A DNA stretch of 64,000 bases from Bacillus_BA fengqiuensis (GCA_030813035.1 JAUSTV010000008.1), one strand, 5' to 3'. Positions 16,897 through 25,909 are shown, counted from the stretch's first letter. Notes: generated by a model not told the origin, from the sequence alone. Numbers and translations are program-made.

Positions 16897-17211
16897 TTAC
16901 GCGTGTTGAGATAAACGGTCAGCAAGTGCTTCTTTTGGTTGGAAGCCTACTACTTTATCTACTACTTCGCCATTTTTGAATACAAGTAAAGTTGGGATGC
17001 TCATTACGCCAAATTTAGCAGCTGTTTCTTGGTTTTCATCCACATCTACTTTTACGATTTTTACTTTATCGCCCATTTCTGAATCTAATTCTTCTAAAAC
17101 AGGAGCGATCATTTTACAAGGTCCGCACCATGGAGCCCAAAAGTCCACAAGCACTAAACCTTCTGTAGTTTCATTATTAAAAGTTTGATCTGTTGCATTT
17201 ACAATTGCCAT
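16897..17211 (-). CDS. trxA: Thioredoxin
   Basis: A 104-residue disulfide reductase with the active site FWAPWCGPCKM and the conserved cis-proline segment MSIPTLLVF. It keeps cytoplasmic proteins reduced and serves ribonucleotide reductase. Start ATG 17211 (MAIVNAT) has AGGAGG seven to eight bases upstream; the ORF's earlier ATG has no such site. In B. subtilis trxA is next to uvrC; here the roughly 9 kb accessory block separates them. Confidence 0.97.
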   Translation of the reverse strand: MAIVNATDQTFNNETTEGLVLVDFWAPWCGPCKMIAPVLEELDSEMGDKVKIVKVDVDENQETAAKFGVMSIPTLLVFKNGEVVDKVVGFQPKEALADRLSQHA

Positions 17212-17451
17212 TATAATTCCTCCTAACATTTCCAATATCGAAAACTAACCACAGTATATCATCTTATATTGTTCAACGCTATTTATTTGACTCGCTTCTA
17301 ATTGTCCCCATGGAACAATGTTTTCATACGAAAAGCGGGTTTTTATACTTTACCCGCTCTTCGTCATTCTCAAACTTTTCCCCTAGGAAATACGAGCTTT
17401 TTTGCAAGCATTTTTTGATTCAGGCTGAAAAAGTGTCGCATACATTTTTTA

Positions 17452-18432
17452 TTAAGAAGAATGCACTTTTAGCTTTCTAAACTCTTCTGTCAGCATCGGA
17501 ACGACTTCAAATAAATCACCGACGATACCATAGTCGGCCACTTTGAAGATGTTGGCTTCTGGATCTTTGTTGATGGCGACAATAACTTTCGAGTTGGACA
17601 TACCAGCCAAATGTTGAATGGCTCCTGAAATACCGCATGCAATATAAAGATCCGGCGTTACGACTTTACCCGTTTGGCCAATTTGCAGCGAATAATCACA
17701 ATACTCCGCATCACAAGCACCGCGGGATGCACCGACGGCACCTCCAAGAACATTCGCGAGTTCTTGCAGCGGCTTAAATCCATCTTCGCTCTTTACACCG
17801 CGTCCTCCGGCTATCACCACTTTTGCCTCCGATAGATCCACTCCTTGGGACGCTTTACGAACAATATCGCTCACAATGGTGCGTAAATCTTTAATCTCAG
17901 CTTGGACAGCTGTGATGTCGCCGCTGCGGGAAGGATCCTTCTCAAGCGGTGAAATATTATTTGGACGAACCGTGGCAAAAATGAGGCCGTCTGTTACAAT
18001 TTTCTTTTCAAATGCTTTTCCTGAGTAAATTGGACGTGTAAAGACTAGATTTCCCCCAGTTGATTCCACTGCTGTCACATCGGAAATTAAACCGCTGTCC
18101 AATTTTGCTGCGAGTTTTGGTGACAGGTCTTTTCCTAGCGCCGTGTGCCCAATAACAATGGCTTCCGGCTTTTCCGCAGCCACCACCGCTAAAAAAGCTT
18201 GTGCATAACCATCTGGTGTATAATTCGCCAGCTTACTATCTTCGACGGTTACGACACGGTCGGCTCCGTAAGCAATCAATTCATTGGCTAATTCCTTTAC
18301 CCCGTCTCCCACTAGAACACTGACTACTTCTCCGCCTTCTGCTACTGTTTTTCCTGCGGCGATTGCTTCAAATGAAACGTTGCGTAATGCTGATTCGCGT
18401 ACCTCTGCTAACACTAATACTTTGCGTGCCAT
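17452..18432 (-). CDS. etfA: Electron transfer flavoprotein, alpha subunit
   Basis: A 326-residue FAD-binding subunit that takes electrons from acyl-CoA dehydrogenases. The C-terminal FAD domain is clear: VVIAGGRGVKSEDGF, VGASRGACDAEY, GQTGKVVTPDLYIACGISGAIQHLAGM. It follows etfB by 24 bases as the last gene of the fadR-echA-etfB-etfA operon. Confidence 0.96.
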   Translation of the reverse strand: MARKVLVLAEVRESALRNVSFEAIAAGKTVAEGGEVVSVLVGDGVKELANELIAYGADRVVTVEDSKLANYTPDGYAQAFLAVVAAEKPEAIVIGHTALGKDLSPKLAAKLDSGLISDVTAVESTGGNLVFTRPIYSGKAFEKKIVTDGLIFATVRPNNISPLEKDPSRSGDITAVQAEIKDLRTIVSDIVRKASQGVDLSEAKVVIAGGRGVKSEDGFKPLQELANVLGGAVGASRGACDAEYCDYSLQIGQTGKVVTPDLYIACGISGAIQHLAGMSNSKVIVAINKDPEANIFKVADYGIVGDLFEVVPMLTEEFRKLKVHSS

Positions 18433-18456
18433 GATTTATACCCCCATTTACGTTAA

Positions 18457-19230
18457 TTAAACAACTTTGGCTTCAGAGTGTAAAAGCTGTACCAATTCTT
18501 TCACTTGATCAGCGAGATCTCCTGATAACACTTTTCCAGCTTCTTTTTTCGGCGGAAGATAAATCTCGATTGTTTTCGTTTTTGCTTCCACCTCATCTTC
18601 ATCTAAATCCAGATCATCAAGTTCTAATTTTTCCAATGGTTTTTTCTTTGCTTTCATGATGCCCGGCAAAGAAGGATATCTTGGTTCGTTTAACCCTTGC
18701 TGTGCCGTTACAAGGAGCGGAAGCGATGTTTCAATCACTTCTGAGTCTCCCTCTACATCACGGACAACTTTGGCGCTTTTCCCATTGATTTCAAGCTTCG
18801 TAATGGTTGTGACATACGGGATATTCAACAGCTCGGCAACACGCGGGCCTACTTGTCCTGAGCCTCCGTCAATCGCGACATTTCCTGCTAAAATCAAATC
18901 AACTTCTTTCCCCTTTAAAAACTCCGCCAATATTTTGGCCGTCGTATATTGATCACCATAATCCAAATCATCTTCTGTGTTAATTAATACGGCTTTATCG
19001 CACCCCATTGCGAGGGCTGTACGCAATTCCTTCTCGGATTCCTCGCCGCCTACCGTAACAACGGTGATTTCTCCTCCATTTGCATCCCTTACTTGAATCG
19101 CTTCTTCAACCGCATATTCGTCATATGGGTTGATAATAAATTCAGCCCCATCTTCTGCAATTTGGCCGTTATTTAATGTAATTTTCTCTTCAGTATCAAA
19201 TGTGCGTTTCATTAATACGTAGATGTTCAT
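18457..19230 (-). CDS. etfB: Electron transfer flavoprotein, beta subunit
   Basis: A 257-residue partner of EtfA. It begins MNIYVLMKRTFDTEEKI, and the AMP-binding loop region LAGNVAIDGGSGQVGPRVAELL is conserved. It lies between the enoyl-CoA hydratase gene and etfA. The C-terminus contains the typical recognition-loop region before an acidic linker (LDDLDLDEDEVE). Confidence 0.96.
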   Translation of the reverse strand: MNIYVLMKRTFDTEEKITLNNGQIAEDGAEFIINPYDEYAVEEAIQVRDANGGEITVVTVGGEESEKELRTALAMGCDKAVLINTEDDLDYGDQYTTAKILAEFLKGKEVDLILAGNVAIDGGSGQVGPRVAELLNIPYVTTITKLEINGKSAKVVRDVEGDSEVIETSLPLLVTAQQGLNEPRYPSLPGIMKAKKKPLEKLELDDLDLDEDEVEAKTKTIEIYLPPKKEAGKVLSGDLADQVKELVQLLHSEAKVV

Positions 19231-19298
19231 ATGATCCCCTCCAATAAATTGAACGTTATTTTTATTATGAATTTTAAGAAAATTATACTCAAAAAAAA

Positions 19299-20072
19299 TT
19301 ATTCACCTTTGAAATGCGGCGGACGCTTTTCGATGAAGGCTGCCACGCCTTCTTTAGCATCGTTTGAGGAAAATACGTTTCCAAACAATTCAGCTTCCTT
19401 CTCTACACCTTTATAAAAAGAATCTGAATTGGTATATTTGAGTAATTGCAGTACAGCTGAAACCGTAATCGGACTTTTCTTCGCCATTTTAGAGGCTGCT
19501 TCCATTACACGATCCATCAGCTCTTCTTCTGGATAAGCAGCATTGGCTAATCCAGCCTGGACGGCTTCTTTTCCTGTAATCGGTTCGCTTGTCAACATCA
19601 TCTCGCATGCCCTCCCGACTCCCACATAGCGAGGCAAGCGCTGTGTGCCGGCAAATCCAGGAATGATGCCTAACTGCAGCTCAGGCAAACCGAGTTTGGC
19701 TGTTTCGCTTACAAAACGCATGTGACAACTCATCGCCAGCTCTAAGCCGCCTCCAAGAGCAGCACCATGAATCGCTGCAATAATCGGCTTTGGATATGAC
19801 TCGATGTATTGAAGCACATCTTGCCCGTTTTTCGCCAATTGACGATAGTCGTCTTCGTTAGATAATGCTGTAAACTCTTTAATATCAGCCCCAGCACAGA
19901 AAAAACGGCCTTCCCCATGAAGAACAATAACTCTTGAGTCCTGATTATTTTCCAAACTTTTCAACAAATTGGAGAACTCTTGCAACAGCTCTTGAGATAA
20001 GGCATTGGCTGGCGGACGAACGATTGTGACTACGCTTACATAATCAACTGTTTTTACTTGTAAAAAGCCCAT
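19299..20072 (-). CDS. fadB: Enoyl-CoA hydratase (crotonase family)
   Basis: About 257 residues. Hydrates 2-enoyl-CoA in beta-oxidation. The oxyanion-hole segments are visible (FCAGADIKEF; HGAALGGGLELAMSCHMRF), as is the catalytic acid region LPELQLGIIPGFAGTQRLPR. Start ATG 20072 has AAGGGG eight bases upstream; the GTG at 20081 overlaps that site. It is the counterpart of B. subtilis FadB (YsiB), directly after fadR. Confidence 0.93.
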   Translation of the reverse strand: MGFLQVKTVDYVSVVTIVRPPANALSQELLQEFSNLLKSLENNQDSRVIVLHGEGRFFCAGADIKEFTALSNEDDYRQLAKNGQDVLQYIESYPKPIIAAIHGAALGGGLELAMSCHMRFVSETAKLGLPELQLGIIPGFAGTQRLPRYVGVGRACEMMLTSEPITGKEAVQAGLANAAYPEEELMDRVMEAASKMAKKSPITVSAVLQLLKYTNSDSFYKGVEKEAELFGNVFSSNDAKEGVAAFIEKRPPHFKGE

Positions 20073-20115
20073 ATTCTCCACCCCTTATGTATTTTGGGTT
20101 AAACAGCCCTCTCCC

Positions 20116-20706
20116 TTAAGGTTGAGAGCTGTTACATCCAGTTAAAAGAAGCTGATGGACTTTCGGTGCCAATGAAACGAGATCATATTTATGCTCATTC
20201 ATAACCCAAGTCGTAACCATCTCATCAATTGTACCGAAAATCATTTGCCTTGCTAAACGAATATCGAGGTTAGAGTGAAATTCCCCTGTTTCAATACCCG
20301 TTTGTAAAATGCTGTCTACTACATGCAAATACCCTTTTAGGACTTCGTTGATTTTTAAGCGAAGTTCCTTATTGGACTGTCTCAATTCTAATTGTGTCAC
20401 GGCTGCCAGCTCATAATCCTCCACGAAAAGCATGAAGTGTTTTTCAATTAACATGTATAACTTCTCGCCGGCACTTGTTTTTCCTGCAATTTCCTCTTCA
20501 ATTTTTTCGATAAATTGTCCCATCTTTTCTTGAAATAAAGAGACAAGGATATCTTCCTTGCTTTTAAAATATAAATAGATTGTACCGTCCGCTACACCAG
20601 CTTGTTTAGCAATCTTGGATACTTGAGCATTGTGATAACCATGTTCAGCAATGACAATAACCGCGGCATCAATAATTTGTTTATATTTAGGTCGATTTTT
20701 TTTCAA
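20116..20706 (-). CDS. fadR: Fatty acid degradation repressor FadR (TetR family)
   Basis: About 196 residues. The helix-turn-helix is VSKIAKQAGVADGTIYLYF (about 29-47), and the rest is the acyl-CoA-sensing TetR C-terminal domain with TQLELRQSN. Long-chain acyl-CoA releases it from DNA in B. subtilis. TTG 20706 is the likely start: AAGGAGA lies upstream and the product (MKKNRPKYKQII) aligns with B. subtilis FadR. The GTG at 20733 lacks as good a site. It heads the operon and represses itself through the operator at 20822-20839. Confidence 0.94.
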   Translation of the reverse strand: MKKNRPKYKQIIDAAVIVIAEHGYHNAQVSKIAKQAGVADGTIYLYFKSKEDILVSLFQEKMGQFIEKIEEEIAGKTSAGEKLYMLIEKHFMLFVEDYELAAVTQLELRQSNKELRLKINEVLKGYLHVVDSILQTGIETGEFHSNLDIRLARQMIFGTIDEMVTTWVMNEHKYDLVSLAPKVHQLLLTGCNSSQP

Positions 20707-20821
20707 TCTTTTGTCTCCTTCTGCTTGATTCACTCTTCTTGGTGTTTTGTCCTTTCGGCCATCTTATCATGAAGGCTTGAACATTTTAAGAGAATGATAA
20801 CTAATTTTCCTATATGGAATA

Positions 20822-20875
20822 TGAATGAATAATCATTCATATTTTTATAATAAAAAATCTTACCATTTCTGTCAA
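20822..20875 (-). promoter_or_regulatory. fadR operon promoter and FadR operator
   Basis: TTGACA (20870-20875), 17 bases, TATTAT (20847-20852) on the minus strand. Eight bases below the -10 lies TGAATGAATAATCATTCA (20822-20839), an exact match to the B. subtilis FadR box form TGAATGAYTANTCATTCA, allowing the symmetric centre. Confidence 0.93.
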
Positions 20876-20918
20876 TGGACATTTGCATAGAAAAAGAAAT
20901 GGTAAAATGAGGAGATGT

Positions 20919-22613
20919 CTACGTTGCTTTTTTCTGTTTTTCTTTTTCCTCTTCCACAAGGGCCCTTCTTAAAATTTTTCCTACAGCCGTTTTCGGAAGT
21001 TCATTTCTAAACTCATAGATTCGCGGTACTTTGTAGGCGGCTAAATGTTGGCGAGTAAAGGCATCGATCTCTTCCTCTGTACATACGGCCCCTTCTTTTA
21101 ACACAATATATGCTTTTACCGTTTCTCCGCGATACGGATCCGGCACTCCTGCTACAACTGCTTCTTGTATTTTCTCATGCTCATATAGCACTTCTTCGAC
21201 TTCTCTCGGATAGATGTTAAAGCCGCTCGCAATAATCATGTCTTTTTTACGGTCCACAATATAGAAATATCCTCTCTCATCCATATAGCCTAAATCCCCT
21301 GTTAAAAACCAGCCGTCTTTTAGGACAGCCTCGGTTTCTTCCGGCCTGTTCCAATACCCTTTCATCACTTGCGGTCCCCGAACCGCGATTTCCCCGATTT
21401 CATTTAAAGGTACTTGTTCCCCCGTTTGTAAAGAAATGACCATCGCATCCGTATCAGGCCATGGCACTCCAATACTTCCAGATACGCGCTCTGTCCATAA
21501 AAAGTTCGCATGAGTCACAGGAGAGCTTTCAGTAAGCCCGTATCCCTCTACAAGCTTTCCGCCTGTCACCTCTTCAAATTTCTCTTGCACCTCCACCGGA
21601 AGGGGAGCGGATCCACTAATGCAAGAATCAATGGATGATAAGTCATAATTTTTTAGGTTGGGATGGTTCAATAAGGCAATATAAATAGTAGGTGCTCCTG
21701 GAAATAACGTAGGCTTTTGCCTATGAATGGTTTTCAGCACTGTTTCCACATCAAATTTCGGCAGCAAAATCATTTCATATCCTTGCAGAACAGACAAAAT
21801 AAGCACCGTCGTTAAGCCGTACACATGAAAGAAGGGTAGTACGCCTAAAATCTTTTCTTCCCCTTTTTTACATTTATATAACCAATGGGAGCACATGGTA
21901 GCATTGGCCACCAAATTCCTATGAGTAAGCATCACTCCTTTTGGAAAACCTGTCGTTCCTCCCGTATATTGCAATAAAGCCAAATCCTCTTCCGAATTAA
22001 TGGAGATAGGTGTATAGGACTCACGGCCACTTTTCACAATTTCCGAAAGCAAATGATTCGTACCGCGATGTTCCACTTTTACGATTAAACCATTTTGCTT
22101 TTTTTGAACAAACGGATACAGCCAATTTTTAGGAAAGGGCAAATAATCTTGAATTTTGCTCACAATGACATGCTCCACATTTGTTGACGCTTTCACTTTG
22201 GAGATTTTGGGATACAAAAGATCCAATGATATGATATACTTCGCATTTGAATCATTGAGCTGGAAGGTTAACTCCCTCTCTGTGTAAAGAGGATTCGTTT
22301 GTACAACTATGCCTCCTGCAAGCAATGCCCCATAGAAAGATACGACGGCTTGAGGACAGTTCGGAAGCATGATGGCGACTTTTTCCCCTTTTGAAAGCCC
22401 AAGCTTTTGCAAATACGCGGCCAATGCCATTGCTTGTTCATATAACTCCTTAAACGATAATTTTTTTCCTAAAAAATGAACGGCTGTTTTGTCTTGATAA
22501 AGTTGAACGGCTTCTTGAAACAAGTCAACTAAGCTTTTATCCTCCAATTCAATATGGGGGGGAATTTCCTCTGGATATAGATTTAACCATGGTTTTGCTG
22601 TTTCTTCTGTCAT
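20919..22613 (-). CDS. lcfA: Long-chain-fatty-acid--CoA ligase
   Basis: About 564 residues. Activates fatty acids to acyl-CoA with ATP, feeding the beta-oxidation genes next to it. The AMP-binding motifs are YTGGTTGFPKGVMLTH, VEGYGLTESSP, TGDLGYMDERGYFYIVDRKKDMI and the C-terminal catalytic lysine segment LPKTAVGKILRR. Start ATG 22613 has GGAGGTGA seven bases upstream. It is transcribed separately from fadR. No FadR box was seen in its own promoter region, which differs from the usual B. subtilis regulon picture. Confidence 0.95.
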   Translation of the reverse strand: MTEETAKPWLNLYPEEIPPHIELEDKSLVDLFQEAVQLYQDKTAVHFLGKKLSFKELYEQAMALAAYLQKLGLSKGEKVAIMLPNCPQAVVSFYGALLAGGIVVQTNPLYTERELTFQLNDSNAKYIISLDLLYPKISKVKASTNVEHVIVSKIQDYLPFPKNWLYPFVQKKQNGLIVKVEHRGTNHLLSEIVKSGRESYTPISINSEEDLALLQYTGGTTGFPKGVMLTHRNLVANATMCSHWLYKCKKGEEKILGVLPFFHVYGLTTVLILSVLQGYEMILLPKFDVETVLKTIHRQKPTLFPGAPTIYIALLNHPNLKNYDLSSIDSCISGSAPLPVEVQEKFEEVTGGKLVEGYGLTESSPVTHANFLWTERVSGSIGVPWPDTDAMVISLQTGEQVPLNEIGEIAVRGPQVMKGYWNRPEETEAVLKDGWFLTGDLGYMDERGYFYIVDRKKDMIIASGFNIYPREVEEVLYEHEKIQEAVVAGVPDPYRGETVKAYIVLKEGAVCTEEEIDAFTRQHLAAYKVPRIYEFRNELPKTAVGKILRRALVEEEKEKQKKAT

Positions 22614-22658
22614 CAACTCACCTCCAAATAGTCTAAATTTTTAGAAATCTATAATTGG

Positions 22659-22688
22659 ATTATAGTATAGGCCAAGCGAAAGTGGCAA
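22659..22688 (-). promoter_or_regulatory. Probable lcfA promoter
   Basis: TTGCCA (22683-22688), 18 bases, TATAAT (22659-22664) on the minus strand, about 45 bases before the start codon. Confidence 0.6.
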
Positions 22689-22696
22689 TGCCTTAT

Positions 22697-22749
22697 ATAA
22701 AGGAAACTTTCATCAGTGGGGGTCTTACTGCCCGTTAATGCGGGATAAA
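22697..22749. repeat. Dispersed element, copy D (short form)
   Basis: A 53-bp copy in the opposite orientation. It joins the TTTCCTTTAT end directly to the ATCCCGCATTAACGG end, with ACTGATGAAAG and CCCCCAC between. It is nearly the same structure as copy E at 59217 and looks like an internally deleted form of copy B. Confidence 0.7.
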
Positions 22750-22753
22750 TCCA

Positions 22754-22795
22754 CAAAAAAAATGACATGAGCAAAAACGCCCATGCCAATTTTTT
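22754..22795. terminator. Hairpin flanked by A and T tracts
   Basis: A 10-bp stem (22763-22772 with 22779-22788, two G-U-type positions) flanked by eight A on one side and six T on the other. It is a plausible terminator for minus-strand transcripts from yshE and the small gene. Confidence 0.65.
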
Positions 22796-22878
22796 AGGTA
22801 TCTATTTTCAAATGGATCGCAAAGGCCTCAGCATAGTAACTGTTCCATAAATCTTAAACAGACCATAAAAATTATTTT

Positions 22879-22985
22879 CCTGAAGGGACCCGTCATTGAA
22901 TCCTTGGTTTTGCTGGATTTTCATGACGGGTCCCTTCAGGAGGACGACTCAAAAGGTACGTTTTTTGTACCTTTTGAGTCGTCCT
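22879..22985. repeat. Double-hairpin element H2
   Basis: Hairpin 1 has a perfect 16-bp stem (22879-22894 with 22925-22940) around a loop with CTTGGTTTTGCTGGATTTT. Hairpin 2 has a perfect 19-bp stem (22941-22959 with 22967-22985) with a GTTTTTT loop. The order, loop sequence and outer arm AGGACGACTCAAAAGG match H1, while several stem pairs differ in a compensatory way. It begins right at the stop of the 27-residue gene. Confidence 0.85.
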
Positions 22986-23069
22986 TTATGCCAAAAACAG
23001 CATGTAAATAATCCCTACAATAAGAAACCCTCCGCATAGTGTTAACAATACTTTCGCTAAAGTTTCCAT
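22986..23069 (-). CDS. Small single-helix membrane protein (27 residues)
   Basis: The reverse strand encodes METLAKVLLTLC, then GGFLIVGIIYMLFLA, and TAA: a short amphipathic start and one membrane helix. A good Shine-Dalgarno AAGGAG lies five to six bases before the ATG. It sits about 60 bases downstream of yshE on the same strand and is followed at once by double hairpin H2. I do not recognise a named family. The strong ribosome site and helix composition support it, but its short length limits certainty. Confidence 0.6.
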   Translation of the reverse strand: METLAKVLLTLCGGFLIVGIIYMLFLA

Positions 23070-23088
23070 GTTCTCTCCTTATCAGAGG

Positions 23089-23123
23089 TTGTTCAAAAAG
23101 TCCGTGTCCTCCTTTTTGAACAC
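23089..23123. repeat. Reduced copy of the GTTCAAAAAG element (R3)
   Basis: Only the two ends remain: GTTCAAAAAG (23091-23100) and CTTTTTGAAC (23112-23121) around TCCGTGTCCTC. It matches the two termini of the 140-bp copies at 29866 and 49743, consistent with internal deletion. It lies between yshE and the 27-residue gene. Confidence 0.7.
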
Positions 23124-23129
23124 ACACTA

Positions 23130-23534
23130 TTAGATTCCCGCCCCTATGACATAGGACATCCCGACTGAAATTACTAAAGCAATAAAGCCAACTGCTCGGT
23201 TATCCTTTTCAATCTCATCATCAATTCTGAACTTCGGCGTTAAAAATTCAAAGATAAAATAACTAATCAACAACAACACAAATCCAAACAATCCCCATCC
23301 GATCATTTCAAATAAGGAATCATGCTGTTCAATGGAGTAACGGAAGATGTTACCCAAGCCAAAGATTTTCCCGCCGGTAGCCATGGCTACTGCCACATTT
23401 CCTTTTTGGATTTCTTCCCAGTTTCGGTATTTCGTCACAATTTCAAAAATGACAAGAAACACAACCATACAAAGAACAACGACACTGTAATAAGCAGCAG
23501 TTTCCACATAAGGGTTCTCCCAAAAGGCTTTCAT
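23130..23534 (-). CDS. yshE: DUF350 membrane protein YshE
   Basis: 134 residues with four hydrophobic segments and the DUF350 pattern (NVAVAMATGGKIFGLG; NRAVGFIALVISVGMSYVIGAGI). Function unknown. Start ATG 23534 has AGGAGAGGG. It starts 14 bases after the mutS2 stop, as in B. subtilis, so they are probably cotranscribed. Confidence 0.88.
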   Translation of the reverse strand: MKAFWENPYVETAAYYSVVVLCMVVFLVIFEIVTKYRNWEEIQKGNVAVAMATGGKIFGLGNIFRYSIEQHDSLFEMIGWGLFGFVLLLISYFIFEFLTPKFRIDDEIEKDNRAVGFIALVISVGMSYVIGAGI

Positions 23535-23548
23535 TCCAGATCCCTCTC

Positions 23549-25909
23549 CTATCCTTTAAACTCGACAACCGTTACACCGGTTCCTCCCTCTGTGGCTTCA
23601 CCAAATCGAATATTCTTCACGGAACGATGATTTTTCAAATATTCCTGTACCCCTTGTCGAAGTGCTCCCGTTCCTTTTCCATGGATAATTGAAACGCGTG
23701 GATAACCAGCTAAAAGTGCATCATCAATGTATTTTTCAACCCGTATTAACGCATCTTCATATCGTTCCCCTCGTAAATCAAGCTCCAGGCTCACGTGATA
23801 ATCTTTTCCTTTAATGGTAGCAAGAGGCTTCGTTTCTACCGGCTTTGGAGATCCGATATATTCCATGTTATTTTCTTTTACTTTCATCTTCATGATTCCC
23901 ATTTGTACTTGCCATTCATTGCTGCTTACTTTTTCAATTAACGTTCCTTTTTGGCCGAAGCTGATGACTTTTACCTCGTCTCCCGGAGTAAACGTTTGAA
24001 CATTCTTTTTATCGACCGTTTTCTTCCCGCTCTTTTTAAGAGTAGGAACCGCCCCTTCCAGTCGCTTTTTCGCTTCGATCAGTTCATGTTCCTTAACCAA
24101 GGCGTGTTGATTGCGGCTCATTTTTCGTAACTGTCGAATAACTTCTTCCGCTTCCTCTTTTGCCGCATCAACCGTCTCCGCTGCTTTTTGTTCCGCTTTT
24201 TCATATAAACGGTCGCGCTGCTCGTTGAACTCAAGAATTTGATTTTGTAATTCCTTATGCAGCTTCTCTGCCGCTTTTCTCAAATTTTCCGCTTCTTGTA
24301 ATTCATCTTCCGCTTGACGTCTGCTTTCTTCAAGAGAAGCAATCATATTTTCTACTGTATTGGTTTCTGTACCGATAAAACCTTTTGCCCGCCCAATCAC
24401 ACGATCCGCCAATCCTAGCCGCTTGGAGATTTCAAACGCATTGCTTCGGCCCGGAACACCAATCAATAATTTATACGTAGGACTCAACGTTTCAATATCG
24501 AATTCTACGCTCGCATTAATAACGCCTTCACGATTATAGCCGTATGCTTTTAATTCAGGATAGTGAGTAGTGGCAATAACACGTGCCCCTCTTTGGTGTA
24601 CTTCATCCAAAATGGAAATGGCAAGTGCCGCCCCTTCCTGAGGATCTGTACCTGCTCCGAGTTCATCAAATAACACAAGACTCTTATAATCAACATCCTT
24701 TAAAATCTCCACAATATTGACCATATGGGAGGAGAAGGTACTTAAGCTCTGCTCAATTGACTGCTCATCACCGATATCCGCGAACACATGATTGAATACC
24801 GCCATTTCTGACCCGTCAAGGGCCGGAATTTGCAGACCGGATTGTGCCATTAATGTAAATAGCCCGATGGTTTTGAGGGTAACGGTTTTTCCTCCTGTAT
24901 TCGGCCCTGTGATGACAATCGTGGAATACTCCCCGCCCAATTCAATATCGTTGGCGACCACAACTTCTTTCGGAATGAGCGGGTGCTTTGCTTTGAACAA
25001 TTTAATATAGCCATTTTCATTCATTTTCGGCTTTGAGGCTTTCAGTTTATGACTGTATTTTCCCTTTGTAAAGGTGAAATCCAGCTCTCCTAAAACCGTC
25101 ACATTGTGCTGAAGTTCGGAAGCAACCTCTGCCACTTCCTTAGTGAGCTCAATTAAAATGCGTTCGATTTCCTGTTTCTCTTGAACTTTTGCTTCCTGCA
25201 ATTCATTATTTAATGTAACGATGGCCTGCGGTTCAATAAACAGCGTGGCACCGGATGAGGATTGATCATGCACGATACCGCCGTAAGCATTTCGATATTC
25301 TTGTTTGACCGGGATGACAAACCGTTCATTACGAATGGTCACAATGGCATCGGAAAGCATTTTCTGGGCAGAAGATGACCGAATCAAACTTTCCAATTTT
25401 TCTCGAATTCTCGACTCCGTTGTCCGAAGACGCTGACGGATACTTCTTAACTTATCGCTTGCTCCGTCCAGCATGACTCCATTTTCATCGATGCTGTTTT
25501 TAATGGACTGCTCTACTTGAGGCAGCGGAGTCAATTGTTCAGCGCTCGTCTGTAAAATGGGCAAACTGAATTCTTCTTCCATAAGCTCCTCTATAAATTT
25601 CTTCATCTGTCTTGTACCGTAAATCGTACTAGACACATCCAGCAATTCCGTCGTCCCAAGCGTACTGCCTATGGAAGCTCTCTTCACGTAAGGACGAATA
25701 TCATAAATCCCTCCAAGCGGGACATTGCCTTTTACTCTTAAAACCGTCACTGCTTCGTCGGTTGCAGCCTGCCATTTGACCACTTGTTCGTAGTCTGTTG
25801 ACGGCATCAGCTGTATCACTTTCTCGCGGCCTAACGAGGAAGCGACATGGGTAAGAAGCTGTTCTTTGACTTTATCGAATTCCAATACTTTAAAAATGCG
25901 CTGCTGCAA
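23549..25909 (-). CDS. mutS2: Endonuclease MutS2
   Basis: A 786-residue ATPase. In Firmicutes MutS2 has been linked to suppression of recombination and to rescue of collided ribosomes. Core and lever domains are followed by the ATPase with Walker A GPNTGGKT and Walker B LVLFDELGAGTDPQEG. A coiled coil follows (about 510-620), then a KOW-like segment and a C-terminal Smr domain (LDLRGERYEDAL; IIHGKGTGALRQGVQEYL). Start TTG 25909 has GGGAGGAAG. Normal length. Confidence 0.95.
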   Translation of the reverse strand: MQQRIFKVLEFDKVKEQLLTHVASSLGREKVIQLMPSTDYEQVVKWQAATDEAVTVLRVKGNVPLGGIYDIRPYVKRASIGSTLGTTELLDVSSTIYGTRQMKKFIEELMEEEFSLPILQTSAEQLTPLPQVEQSIKNSIDENGVMLDGASDKLRSIRQRLRTTESRIREKLESLIRSSSAQKMLSDAIVTIRNERFVIPVKQEYRNAYGGIVHDQSSSGATLFIEPQAIVTLNNELQEAKVQEKQEIERILIELTKEVAEVASELQHNVTVLGELDFTFTKGKYSHKLKASKPKMNENGYIKLFKAKHPLIPKEVVVANDIELGGEYSTIVITGPNTGGKTVTLKTIGLFTLMAQSGLQIPALDGSEMAVFNHVFADIGDEQSIEQSLSTFSSHMVNIVEILKDVDYKSLVLFDELGAGTDPQEGAALAISILDEVHQRGARVIATTHYPELKAYGYNREGVINASVEFDIETLSPTYKLLIGVPGRSNAFEISKRLGLADRVIGRAKGFIGTETNTVENMIASLEESRRQAEDELQEAENLRKAAEKLHKELQNQILEFNEQRDRLYEKAEQKAAETVDAAKEEAEEVIRQLRKMSRNQHALVKEHELIEAKKRLEGAVPTLKKSGKKTVDKKNVQTFTPGDEVKVISFGQKGTLIEKVSSNEWQVQMGIMKMKVKENNMEYIGSPKPVETKPLATIKGKDYHVSLELDLRGERYEDALIRVEKYIDDALLAGYPRVSIIHGKGTGALRQGVQEYLKNHRSVKNIRFGEATEGGTGVTVVEFKG

